Assembly: GCF_900625095.1 (NCBI RefSeq)
Contig: NZ_LR130760.1
Coordinates: 924,417 to 988,416, forward strand
Origin: Acinetobacter ihumii
GTDB lineage: Bacteria > Pseudomonadota > Gammaproteobacteria > Pseudomonadales > Moraxellaceae
Direction of reading: 5' to 3'
DNA: 64,000 nt
In this document: piece after piece, positions 56,915 to 64,000 of the stretch
Position numbering within the stretch: the stretch's first letter is position 1
Layout: each line of letters begins with the position of its first letter
Position numbers and translations under genes: made by a program
The notes under the pieces: model-generated
Told to the model about the DNA's origin: nothing
The model's database searches: none
Seen by the model: the letters and a program-made list of their open reading frames with translations, nothing else

Positions 56915-57394
56915 TTACTGCACTATTGCCGTTAATTTAATCTGGTTATTACTCGACACCATATCCATTTTTTTTATGGATAAACCCATTTGTGCCAGTT
57001 GTGTTACAAAGTTAGCCAAGACTGCATAATTTTGATGTTCTGCAACAATTTGCAATTGCTCCCCCATTTGCTGAGACGCGATTGTTAATCCTTGTTGTTG
57101 TGAAACACGTTGCACTTTTTCAGCCGCACTTAATTGAGTGTCTGAAGCAGGTTTCATGGTCGCTGCATTACCTTGCATCCAGACCATCAAGTCTTTTAAG
57201 CCATTGAGACGTTTTTGCTGCTGATCAGCCAGACTATGCATTTTCCACAGAGAGAAACCAATCAGTGTAACCACAACAAGAATACTGGCGAAAATGACCA
57301 TATAACGTTCGCGTGCAGACATCTGTTGTAACGCATCAATCATACGTTCAACTTTTTGATCTATAGACTGTTGTACTCGAGTAAAGCCATTCAT
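56915..57394 (-). CDS. gspM: Type II secretion system protein GspM
   Basis: Inner-membrane protein of the type II secretion platform that partners GspL. The 159-residue protein has a short cytoplasmic head, one membrane helix (about 32-50, VIFASILVVVTLIGFSLW) and a periplasmic ferredoxin-like domain (VQRVSQQQGLTIASQQMGEQLQIVAEHQNYAVLANFVTQLAQMGL). The sequence is poorly conserved in the family; its position directly after gspL, overlapping by one base, makes the call safe. No other gsp genes are in the window. Confidence 0.88.
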   Translation of the reverse strand: MNGFTRVQQSIDQKVERMIDALQQMSARERYMVIFASILVVVTLIGFSLWKMHSLADQQQKRLNGLKDLMVWMQGNAATMKPASDTQLSAAEKVQRVSQQQGLTIASQQMGEQLQIVAEHQNYAVLANFVTQLAQMGLSIKKMDMVSSNNQIKLTAIVQ

Positions 57395-58533
57395 TATTGT
57401 AATTTCACCATTCCAATTGCCCCTGCACCGTCTGCCTGTACATTCCCCAGTTGCGCTTTAAAGCCCTGTTGGTTGAGTTGTTCTGTAAGGGCCTGTAAAT
57501 CATTCGCCGAATTTGCTTTTAAGGTCATACTCAAGGAAGATGACTCATAACTCAGTTGCTGCGCCACAATTTGACGCTGCATTAAAATCGGTCCAACCCG
57601 ACTTAAAAGATTTAAGACCGTGATATCCCCATTTTGGCTCATGCGAAGCTGGCTCTCAAACATACTTTTTAGATTTTGTTCAGTCACTCGGCTATTGGCC
57701 CCAAACCAGTATTTATATTGATCAACGGCCTGCACAGCAGTTTGATTGGCCAATTTTTTGAGCTTTATCCAGCGCAACGCATCATAACTGAATTGAACAA
57801 TGAAAATAGCGAGTAGTACCGCAACACAAGCTTTCCAATACCCAGAAACCTGAGTCTCATTTTTACTTTTGGGTAGAACATTAAAGGGATGCTGTTTTGG
57901 CTTTTGAATTTTTTGAAATTGATAATCAAAAGGTTGGCGAGTTTCTGCTGTGGAGACGTTGGCCAGATCATCGAGTTGTTGTGCAGTCAAATTACTATAA
58001 TGATAGAACGTATCAGCAGGTTGAAAACCGAGATAAACCGCCAAATCATCAATTGCCATTCCTTTATTGCTGTTTTCACGCACCAAGGTTTGACCATGTA
58101 GATGCGCAATATTCACTTTACCCTGTTCGGGTATTGGCAATATCAGAAAATCAGGCAATAACGCGACCAGTTTAATCGGTAACAAATTTAAGGCATGTTG
58201 CCATGTTTCAACCTGATTTTGTGCCACAGCCAATATCGTAAGCTGAGCTGGCGATTCAAAGTGTTGAACCACTCGCATATGATCAATGGGTAAGGTGACA
58301 TACTCTTCCATGAGATATTTCACACCATCTGTGCCCAATTGCTTCACATGAGCTTTGCTCATTGGTTGTTGTAAAATCTGAATATGGCGACTAGAAAAGA
58401 AAACGACCGTTTCTTCACCCTGATGTACTTGCAAATCATGAATGAGCTGTTCAAGGCTGGAAGCCTGTAACCAATTTTCACCTGTTGACCAAAACCAAGC
58501 CCCATTGGCTTCAGGCATCCATAAATACAGCAT
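57394..58533 (-). CDS. gspL: Type II secretion system protein GspL
   Basis: A bitopic inner-membrane protein that connects the GspE ATPase to the pseudopilus machinery. The 379-residue protein has an N-terminal cytoplasmic actin-like domain (about 1-220; FSSRHIQILQQPMSKAHVKQLGTDGVKYLMEEYVTLPIDHMRVV), one membrane helix (about 233-250, WKACVAVLLAIFIVQFSYDAL) and a periplasmic ferredoxin-like domain at the end (LSMTLKANSANDLQALTEQLNQQGF). gspM follows, with a one-base overlap. The two genes stand alone, the dispersed arrangement typical of Acinetobacter. Confidence 0.9.
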   Translation of the reverse strand: MLYLWMPEANGAWFWSTGENWLQASSLEQLIHDLQVHQGEETVVFFSSRHIQILQQPMSKAHVKQLGTDGVKYLMEEYVTLPIDHMRVVQHFESPAQLTILAVAQNQVETWQHALNLLPIKLVALLPDFLILPIPEQGKVNIAHLHGQTLVRENSNKGMAIDDLAVYLGFQPADTFYHYSNLTAQQLDDLANVSTAETRQPFDYQFQKIQKPKQHPFNVLPKSKNETQVSGYWKACVAVLLAIFIVQFSYDALRWIKLKKLANQTAVQAVDQYKYWFGANSRVTEQNLKSMFESQLRMSQNGDITVLNLLSRVGPILMQRQIVAQQLSYESSSLSMTLKANSANDLQALTEQLNQQGFKAQLGNVQADGAGAIGMVKLQ

Positions 58534-58556
58534 AAATTGTCAGTACCGTGTTTTCG

Positions 58557-59012
58557 TTATAGCGTAGGTATAAAATGATGTTCTTGTGTTGACAATCCAT
58601 TGGCAATCACACTTTGGCGGTAAATACGTGCTTCAGCCAAAGCAAAAGGGTTAAAGTTTTCATGTGTCAATTGTTCAGCAATATGCCCCACAACATTCAT
58701 ATGACAAACCACCACCACAGATTCAAATGGAAGTTGAGACAACCAGTCAATCGCATCTTTCGCATCATCATCAGGTTTGATCTTATCACAAAGCAAAACA
58801 GGAACATCAGCAAAATATGTCTGAATATGACCAAGTGTTTCTTGCGCACGAAGTAAAGGACTGACCACAAACACTTCAGGTTTCACGATATCCTTTAAGT
58901 ATTGTGCTGTCTGTTCAGCCTGAGCATGTCCCAAAGCAGTTAAAGGACGTTTGATATCATTACCATCTACGGGCGGTGCTGCCTCGCCATGACGAACTAG
59001 AGTCAGTTGCAT
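58557..59012 (-). CDS. sixA: Phosphohistidine phosphatase SixA-like
   Basis: A 151-residue histidine-phosphatase superfamily protein. The catalytic RHG motif with the nucleophilic His8 is in LTLVRHGEAAPP, and FVVSPLLRAQETL and VVVCHMNVVGHIAEQL supply the second Arg and His. In E. coli SixA removes phosphate from the His of phosphotransfer proteins and NPr. AAGGA sits six bases before the Met at 59012, so the ATG at 59018 (no spacing) is rejected. The start of gpsA's stop-side region is 66 bases upstream. Confidence 0.88.
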   Translation of the reverse strand: MQLTLVRHGEAAPPVDGNDIKRPLTALGHAQAEQTAQYLKDIVKPEVFVVSPLLRAQETLGHIQTYFADVPVLLCDKIKPDDDAKDAIDWLSQLPFESVVVVCHMNVVGHIAEQLTHENFNPFALAEARIYRQSVIANGLSTQEHHFIPTL

Positions 59013-59078
59013 ATCCATTCCTTATTCATCTTTGTTTATAATAACAAGTCTTTATGACGGTTTTGATTCAGTCGCCAG

Positions 59079-60152
59079 TTATACTTGATGATGTGGTAAT
59101 ACAAACTCAACATCACTACGATGTCCATTTTTCATGAGAGAAAGCGCAATATTTAAAGGCGGCGCACCTTCAAAAATCACCTCATATAAAGCATTGGTAA
59201 TTGGCATGTAGACATCCAGCTCTTGCGCACGTTTACGCACTTGCACAATAGTATTGATGCCTTCTGCGGTTTGCCCCAACTCTGTGGTCGCCTGCTCAAG
59301 TGTTTTACCTGAACCTAAGGCAAAACCAACTTGGTAGTTACGACTAAGTGGACTATTACAGGTCGCAAATAAATCACCCACCCCTGAAAGCCCTAAAAAA
59401 GTCAAAGGATTCGCACCCAATTCGACAGCAAAACGGCTCATTTCTGCCAAAGCACGGGTAATAATCATACTCTTGGTATTTTCACCAATATTATAAGCCA
59501 CCGCCATTCCCATCGCGACAGCATAAATATTCTTCAGTGCACCACCTAACTCCACACCATGCACATCATCACTCCCAAAGACACGAAATAATGCACTATG
59601 TAAGGCGTGTTGTACCGCATAACGTACTAACTCAGAATGACTGGCGATTACAGTTCCAGAAGGCATACCTGCCATAATCTCTTTCGCGAGATTTGGCCCA
59701 GATAGCACGCCATACGGTACTTCTGGCAACTCTTCACGAATAATATCGCTCATAAAACTAAAAGTATCGGCTTCAATGCCTTTGGTCAGTGAAATTACTG
59801 CCTGAGACGTAATAAACGGAGCAATTTGTTTAAGTACATTTCGGAATGAATGGCTAGGAATTGCAACCAAAATAATGTCTCGATTACACACAGCTTCTTC
59901 AAGGTCACACACCGCACGCAAACCCGTTTCAAGTGTAAAATCTGCAAGATAACGTTTATTGACATGACTCTGATTGATATCATCTGCCGCATCCTGATCA
60001 CGAATCCAGATCATGGTATCGCAGCCGTTACGCACTGCCAGATTAGCCATGGCCGTACCAAAGCTACCGCCCCCCAATACCGTAATCCGAAGTGCTGTTT
60101 TTTGATCTACCTCAACAGGTTTAACCAGATCTGAAAAATTTAATTCCGTCAT
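59079..60152 (-). CDS. gpsA: Glycerol-3-phosphate dehydrogenase [NAD(P)+]
   Basis: Makes glycerol-3-phosphate from dihydroxyacetone phosphate for phospholipid synthesis. The 357-residue protein has an N-terminal Rossmann motif VLGGGSFGTAMANLAVRNG, the switch region RDQDAADDINQSHVNKRYL, the substrate motif LSGPNLAKEIMAGMPSG, GVELGGALKNIYAVAMGMA with the catalytic Lys, and GLSGVGDLFATCNSPLSRNY. About 20 residues precede the Rossmann fold, a little longer than in E. coli. sixA follows downstream on the same strand. Confidence 0.96.
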   Translation of the reverse strand: MTELNFSDLVKPVEVDQKTALRITVLGGGSFGTAMANLAVRNGCDTMIWIRDQDAADDINQSHVNKRYLADFTLETGLRAVCDLEEAVCNRDIILVAIPSHSFRNVLKQIAPFITSQAVISLTKGIEADTFSFMSDIIREELPEVPYGVLSGPNLAKEIMAGMPSGTVIASHSELVRYAVQHALHSALFRVFGSDDVHGVELGGALKNIYAVAMGMAVAYNIGENTKSMIITRALAEMSRFAVELGANPLTFLGLSGVGDLFATCNSPLSRNYQVGFALGSGKTLEQATTELGQTAEGINTIVQVRKRAQELDVYMPITNALYEVIFEGAPPLNIALSLMKNGHRSDVEFVLPHHQV

Positions 60153-60191
60153 GTGCTTTTCATTCCCGCTACATCAATGCTGATCTTATTT

Positions 60192-60767
60192 TTAAGCTTG
60201 CCAATCTTGAACAAAGTCATTTACCGCCAAGTCTGCACGTGGTGCAATCGCTTTTGCAGCAGTACCAATGTAAATAATACCAGAGATCAAATCACGCTCA
60301 GCTAAACCTAAATGTTGCTTCAACCATTTCGATTCCACCACAGCTCCTGAACGCCACATACTGGAAAAACCTTGCGCCTGTAATGACAATAAAAAGTTTT
60401 GGATTGCAGCCCCTGAACTCAAAGTTTGTTCAAAGAATGGAACTTTGGGATGATCCTGAAATTGTGTAACAGCGAGTACTAATAATGGTGCACGAAACGG
60501 ATGCTGCTTCACTCGATCAAGCTGTGCTGGATCAGTTTCACCCAAATCTGCCAGCGCTTGAGATAGGCTTTCACCAAACGCTGCTCGTTGCTCAGATTGA
60601 ATCACAATAAAACGTGTTGGCTTTAAACGATGATGATCAGGTGCCGTCAATGCCGCCGCAAATGCTTTGTTTAACTGTTCAGAAGAGGGTGCAGGCTCAA
60701 CAAGATGCCCAATAGATTGACGCTGATGAATATTTTGATGAATTGTATTTACTTCTAAATCCGTCAT
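60192..60767 (-). CDS. Nitroreductase family protein (YdjA-like)
   Basis: A 191-residue FMN-dependent oxidoreductase of the YdjA branch: HQNIHQRQSIGHLVEPAPSSEQLNKAFAAALTAPDHHRLKPTRFIVI, SSGAAIQNFLLSLQAQGFSSMWRSG and the C-terminal ISGIIYIGTAA. YdjA-like proteins bind FMN at the dimer interface and have no established physiological substrate. The start is ambiguous between two ATGs two codons apart (60773 and 60767), and no ribosome-binding site settles it. It is distinct from the Frm2-like nitroreductase at 27023. Confidence 0.88.
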   Translation of the reverse strand: MTDLEVNTIHQNIHQRQSIGHLVEPAPSSEQLNKAFAAALTAPDHHRLKPTRFIVIQSEQRAAFGESLSQALADLGETDPAQLDRVKQHPFRAPLLVLAVTQFQDHPKVPFFEQTLSSGAAIQNFLLSLQAQGFSSMWRSGAVVESKWLKQHLGLAERDLISGIIYIGTAAKAIAPRADLAVNDFVQDWQA

Positions 60768-60978
60768 GAACATTGATCTAATAAAAAATTAACCAAAAAT
60801 AGAGTAGCACATTCTTTTTTATTTCGACCACGTCATTGTGAGTATTTCTAAGCTTTTCACAAATTTGACATCATTCATGCATAAATCAATCAAAATCTAT
60901 ACAACTTACTCAAATTAAATGAAAAAAGTTATGTTCAAATAAATGCCTATTCTAATTGATATATATGAGAACTGGTTT

Positions 60979-61356
60979 ATGAAAACACAAATGATCGCCA
61001 GCGCACTGACTGTATCGGCACTTTTATTAACAGCCTGTGCATCCAATCCAACAGCCAGCACTGCCATTCAAAGAGAAAATAATCAGTTTGAAGTCACAGG
61101 AGTAGGCAAAACTAATTTGATCGCGAAAAATAATGCGGTAGATGCTACCAATAAAACCTGTAAAAGCAGCACTGCCGTGGTGGTCGATGAAAAAACCACT
61201 TATAACGGGGTACTCAAAGGTGTGGTCGATGATGAAACTGGGAAAATGGTCGAAGCAGCCGCAGGCGTTATCGGGTCGATTACAGGTAGAAATGCTTCTT
61301 TAGCTAAAGATGATGATTACCAAACCACACTCACTTTTTACTGTAAAGCAAACTAA
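60979..61356 (+). CDS. Small lipoprotein
   Basis: A 125-residue protein with a lipoprotein signal (MIASALTVSALLLTAC, lipobox Cys at about 20). The mature part resembles a compact periplasmic domain with two Cys (NKTCKSS and the C-terminal FYCKAN) that can form a disulfide. ENNQFEVTGVGKTNLIAKNNAVDAT gives a possible beta-strand start, and Gly/Ala-rich helices include AAAGVIGSITG. No family is recognised. The frame is open from 60943, but the signal peptide starts at 60979. Confidence 0.75.
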   Translation: MKTQMIASALTVSALLLTACASNPTASTAIQRENNQFEVTGVGKTNLIAKNNAVDATNKTCKSSTAVVVDEKTTYNGVLKGVVDDETGKMVEAAAGVIGSITGRNASLAKDDDYQTTLTFYCKAN

Positions 61357-61385
61357 GAAAAGTAAGCTAATTTTCTCAATCAATA

Positions 61386-61418
61386 AAAAATGCGCTCTGA
61401 ATCAAAGAGCGCATTTTT
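61386..61418. terminator. Bidirectional terminator between the lipoprotein gene and rhlB
   Basis: Perfect 13 bp stem AAAAATGCGCTCT / AGAGCGCATTTTT with a 7-base loop, between the convergent lipoprotein (+) and helicase (-) genes. Confidence 0.9.
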
Positions 61419-61444
61419 ATAAACATTCAGATAGATTTCTGGTT

Positions 61445-62596
61445 TTAGCAGTACCCTTCCAAACGGGTTAATGGTAATTTCTTACCAATGGCTTTTTCAA
61501 TTTCAGGTAAATAAAAAGCATCATCTTCAGATAAGAAACTAATACTTACCCCCTGCGAACCTGCACGACCTGTACGACCAATACGATGGACATAGTCATC
61601 GGACTGCTCTGGTAAAGTAAAATTCACCACATGTGACACACCGTCAACATGAATACCGCGACCTGCTACATCGGTTGCAATCATGATATTGTTTTTGCCT
61701 TGTTTAAATTGCTCAAGCATCTTAAGACGCTTGTCCTGCGCAATTTCACCTGACAACATACCAACCCGATAGCCATCTTTTTTAAGATGATCATAAAGGC
61801 GACGGACTTGATCTCGGCGGTTGGCAAAGATCATGACTTTATCAATCGGTTCGTCACGTAGAATATCCTGTAGCAAACGATATTTATCTTTTTTCTCAAC
61901 CACATAAACACGTTGTTCAACGTCATTATTGGTTTTTTGCTCAGGTTCAATTTCAACAGTCACTGGCTCAAATAACCACTGACGCGCCAAATTCAACACA
62001 TCGTAACTAAAAGTCGCTGAGAACATTAGAGTTTGACGCTGTTCTTTATGTGGTGAGTAACGCACAATGCGCTTGACTGAAGGAATGAACCCCATATCTA
62101 GCAAGCGGTCAGCTTCATCAATGACCAAAAACTCAATTTGATCGAGCCAAATTTCTTTTTGCTCAATAAAATCAATCAAACGTCCTGGAGTTGCAACTAA
62201 AATATCCAGAAAGTTGGCATTTAATGGTTTTTTCTGCTTATCAAAATCGACGCCACCCACCAGTGTCAGCAATTTTAAATCGGTAAATTTGGTCAGCTCT
62301 TTGGCATCACTTTCAATTTGTATCGCCAGTTCGCGTGTCGGTGCAAGAATTAAAGCACGCGGTTCACCGCGATAACGCTGCCCTTGAATGGGATTATTCA
62401 GCAAATCATTAATCACGCTAATTAAAAAAGCAGCGGTTTTACCCGTGCCTGTTTGTGCGCGACCAATGGCATCGTGTCCTGCCAGTGTATATTTCAAAAC
62501 CTTTTGCTGAATTGGAGTCATTTGTGTAAACCCCAATGCATCAATCGCTTTTTTTAGTTGCGGATGTAGATTCAAGGTTTCAAAACCAGATACCAT
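61445..62596 (-). CDS. rhlB: DEAD-box RNA helicase (RhlB-like)
   Basis: ATP-dependent RNA helicase. The 383-residue protein has all core motifs: Q motif [10 protein letters not shown], motif [13 protein letters not shown], Ia PTRELAIQI, Ib [12 protein letters not shown] box [16 protein letters not shown] in MFSATFS, then [23 protein letters not shown] and [10 protein letters not shown]. The domain layout and compact C-terminus fit RhlB, which works in RNA turnover with RNase E. Other close DEAD-box groups (SrmB, RhlE) cannot be fully excluded. The cold-shock gene csp lies upstream, a sensible context for RNA remodelling. Confidence 0.9.
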   Translation of the reverse strand: MVSGFETLNLHPQLKKAIDALGFTQMTPIQQKVLKYTLAGHDAIGRAQTGTGKTAAFLISVINDLLNNPIQGQRYRGEPRALILAPTRELAIQIESDAKELTKFTDLKLLTLVGGVDFDKQKKPLNANFLDILVATPGRLIDFIEQKEIWLDQIEFLVIDEADRLLDMGFIPSVKRIVRYSPHKEQRQTLMFSATFSYDVLNLARQWLFEPVTVEIEPEQKTNNDVEQRVYVVEKKDKYRLLQDILRDEPIDKVMIFANRRDQVRRLYDHLKKDGYRVGMLSGEIAQDKRLKMLEQFKQGKNNIMIATDVAGRGIHVDGVSHVVNFTLPEQSDDYVHRIGRTGRAGSQGVSISFLSEDDAFYLPEIEKAIGKKLPLTRLEGYC

Positions 62597-62650
62597 AAAC
62601 TCGTGCTCTAACTGTTAATCACTCTGATAAGAGCGATAGTATAAAACAAA

Positions 62651-62698
62651 AACGCCCCAATTTAAAAAATTGAGGCGTCATTCAACATAAAATGTTGA
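62651..62698 (-). terminator. Terminator region of the cold-shock gene
   Basis: Two hairpins follow the csp stop. First is TCAACAT / ATGTTGA (62682-62698, loop AAA). Then comes a 12 bp stem with one mismatch, ACGCCcCAATTT (62652-62663) / AAATTGaGGCGT (62667-62678). The A tract left of it supplies the T run on the minus strand, so the second is the terminator proper. Confidence 0.8.
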
Positions 62699-62911
62699 TT
62701 AGTCTAAAGGCTGTACATTCTCAGCCTGAAAACCTTTTTGTCCTTGCACGACGCTGAATTCAACGCGTTGGCCGTCACGCAAAGAACGGTGTCCGTCACC
62801 CATAATTGCACGGAAGTGTACAAATACGTCGTCGCCGCCGTTACGTTGAATAAAGCCAAAACCCTTAGTGTCGTTAAACCATTTAACAACGCCTTGTTCG
62901 CGAGCTGTCAT
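62699..62911 (-). CDS. Cold-shock protein, CspA family
   Basis: A 70-residue nucleic-acid chaperone with the cold-shock OB fold. RNP1 KGFGFIQ and RNP2 DVFVHF are present in [16 protein letters not shown] context ([16 protein letters not shown]) and the basic/aromatic surface is intact. It binds single-stranded RNA and melts structure in the cold or in stationary phase. An AGGA lies ten bases before the ATG. The 390-base gap upstream, to tusA at 63302, shows no other gene; it includes the promoter and presumably a structured mRNA leader, which I cannot define further. Confidence 0.95.
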   Translation of the reverse strand: MTAREQGVVKWFNDTKGFGFIQRNGGDDVFVHFRAIMGDGHRSLRDGQRVEFSVVQGQKGFQAENVQPLD

Positions 62912-63301
62912 AAGTCAATCCTCAGAAGTGAAAATAAAGGACCTTCCGGTGTTGCAAACAGCAGAGCAAACAAGTTTAAAATTCGTTATTATTTCAAAGC
63001 TTGTAATCATTCTGTAAAACTATCAACAATTTCCGGTTACATCCATTTGTTATAGGCTTAAATAAAACAGGAATTTGTTTATATTCATCAATCCTAAAAC
63101 GCTTCGAGCTTAACATGGGTTTATGACAATTAATAGAAATTTTTTAGATAATTCCATATTAAATGTTGCTTAATTTATAAACTATTTTGCAATTTTGACT
63201 ATTGATAAAATATATATCTTTTATATCACAGCTATTTTTTCACAATTATAAAATTATTTGTTAAAATAAATCCTCATTGGTTCCATAGAATATTTTTACG
63301 G

Positions 63302-63544
63302 ATGTGTGATTCAAGTCCCATTTTCCCCACCGAAATCAATGCCATGGGGCAGCCTTGTCCGATGCCATTACTCATGTTAAAACGCAGTTTAAAGCAAGTA
63401 TCTTCTTCACATTCGCTTTTTTTGCTTAAGTCATCAGATCCGCATAGTCAAATTGATGTCCTACGCTATTGTGAATTACATCAGCTCAAATGTGATATGA
63501 CTCAAATTTCAGCACATGAATTTCATTATCTGATTCAGTCTTAA
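63302..63544 (+). CDS. tusA: Sulfurtransferase TusA family protein
   Basis: An 80-residue protein with the TusA/SirA motif GQPCPMPLLMLKRSLK, whose Cys accepts and passes persulfide sulfur. This pathway includes 2-thiouridine formation in tRNA and other sulfur-relay uses. The fold continues with LFLLKSSDPHSQIDVLRYCELHQL. No other tus genes are nearby, so whether it serves tRNA thiolation or another relay cannot be told. It lies between the cold-shock gene and rpoH. Confidence 0.85.
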   Translation: MCDSSPIFPTEINAMGQPCPMPLLMLKRSLKQVSSSHSLFLLKSSDPHSQIDVLRYCELHQLKCDMTQISAHEFHYLIQS

Positions 63545-63676
63545 AGATTTGACTTTAAAACTTTATGCAATTCATGTATAAAATTTTACATTTCTCTACC
63601 CAATTTCCCTTAATTATGGACCTGCTTCGCATTAAGATGAAATATTGGTTATACCATCATCCTATAAGGAGAACTC

Positions 63677-64000
63677 ATGAGTGACAGCAGCAATCAATTG
63701 ATGCCCCTGTCCTTATCTGCGCCCGGTGTAAATCTCGGTGCTTATATCAGCACTGTGAATCAAATTCCTATTTTGACCGCTGAACAAGAGAAAGAACTGG
63801 CTGAACGTTACTATTACGATCAGGATCTGGATGCGGCAAAAATGCTGGTGATGTCACACTTGCGTTTTGTGGTGCATATCGCGCGTAGTTATGCAGGCTA
63901 TGGTCTGCCTCAGGGTGATCTTATTCAAGAAGGCAATCTTGGCTTAATGAAAGCTGTGAAACGTTTCGATCCAAATATGGGCGTTCGTTTGGTTTCTTTT
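63677..64000 (+). CDS. rpoH: RNA polymerase sigma-32 factor RpoH, N-terminal part
   Basis: The heat-shock sigma factor; the first 108 residues are present and the gene runs off the right edge. Region 1.2 ([35 protein letters not shown]) and region 2.1-2.2 ([49 protein letters not shown]) match sigma-32, including the [13 protein letters not shown] core-binding segment. AAGGAG seven bases before the ATG is a strong start site. It is separate from the upstream tusA, with its own promoter region in the 132-base gap. Confidence 0.96.
   Translation, partial: MSDSSNQLMPLSLSAPGVNLGAYISTVNQIPILTAEQEKELAERYYYDQDLDAAKMLVMSHLRFVVHIARSYAGYGLPQGDLIQEGNLGLMKAVKRFDPNMGVRLVSF

Noticed and set aside
62912..63301. 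Riboswitch or small RNA in the gap between the cold-shock gene and tusA
   Set aside because: The region is AT-rich and may include a cold-shock leader, but I could not find a defined conserved structure or terminator to support a separate RNA gene.

Overview
This 64 kb window is a stretch of ordinary chromosome from a low-GC gammaproteobacterium, almost certainly an Acinetobacter or close Moraxellaceae relative. The case for this rests on AT-rich coding and intergenic DNA, a set of proteins typical of the genus (DUF2057, YARHG, DUF2750, the Porin_4 porin, the MetZ-type sulfhydrylase), rpsU followed by a YqeY-family gene rather than dnaG, and gspL-gspM standing apart from other type II secretion genes. 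No rRNA, tRNA, prophage, insertion sequence, integron or CRISPR array was seen. Assignments come from reading the translated sequence against remembered families; no database search was run.

Layout. 1-2.8 kb: end of ychF, a Fur-boxed manganese superoxide dismutase, a short exported protein, a lipoprotein and a tautomerase-fold protein. 2.9-8.1 kb: purT, glnD, dapC (purines, nitrogen signalling, lysine/cell wall). 8.1-10.5 kb on the minus strand: an AraC regulator with a LysE-type exporter, then a coupled glutathione peroxidase-msrB pair. 10.7-22.3 kb on the plus strand: alaA with an extra N-terminal domain, periplasmic asparaginase, dnaE, trmJ-cysE, and two lipoproteins, one a lipase-type hydrolase. 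22.4-25.9 kb: an iron-responsive module, with a Fur-boxed DUF4198 gene facing a Fur-boxed DUF3649-PepSY-DUF3325 operon. 26-32.5 kb: a DUF2057 protein, a nitroreductase, ftsY and a paired active/inactive M16 peptidase operon.

32.6-41.1 kb: small membrane and Sel1 proteins, a CBS protein, then a minus-strand block with YcgL, a small membrane protein, a MoxR AAA+ ATPase and its VWA partner, followed by rnd, ybaB-recR and metZ. 41.2-47.3 kb: a PHA-synthase-like serine hydrolase coupled to a 3-hydroxyisobutyrate-dehydrogenase-family enzyme, a YARHG protein, a HIT protein, a porin, tsaD, rpsU and yqeY. 47.4-60.8 kb, nearly all minus strand: a GFA-family pseudogene with one in-frame stop, a BepA-like M48 protease, ghrB-like reductase, a probable divergent DNA polymerase III psi subunit, an M48-like protein whose zinc site is destroyed, purF-cvpA-pyrD, gspL-gspM, sixA-gpsA and a nitroreductase. 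61-64 kb: a small lipoprotein, rhlB, a cold-shock gene, tusA and the start of rpoH.

I do not see one clear new multi-gene system. The best leads are the receptor-less Fur-controlled PepSY module, the M48 pseudoprotease next to a candidate HolD, the extra domain on AlaA, the Cys-to-Ser PHA-synthase homologue, a GFA gene broken by a single stop codon, and a dispersed palindromic repeat present in two copies. Several genes have a ribosome-binding site that picks an internal ATG over the longest reading frame; the coordinates given use that choice.
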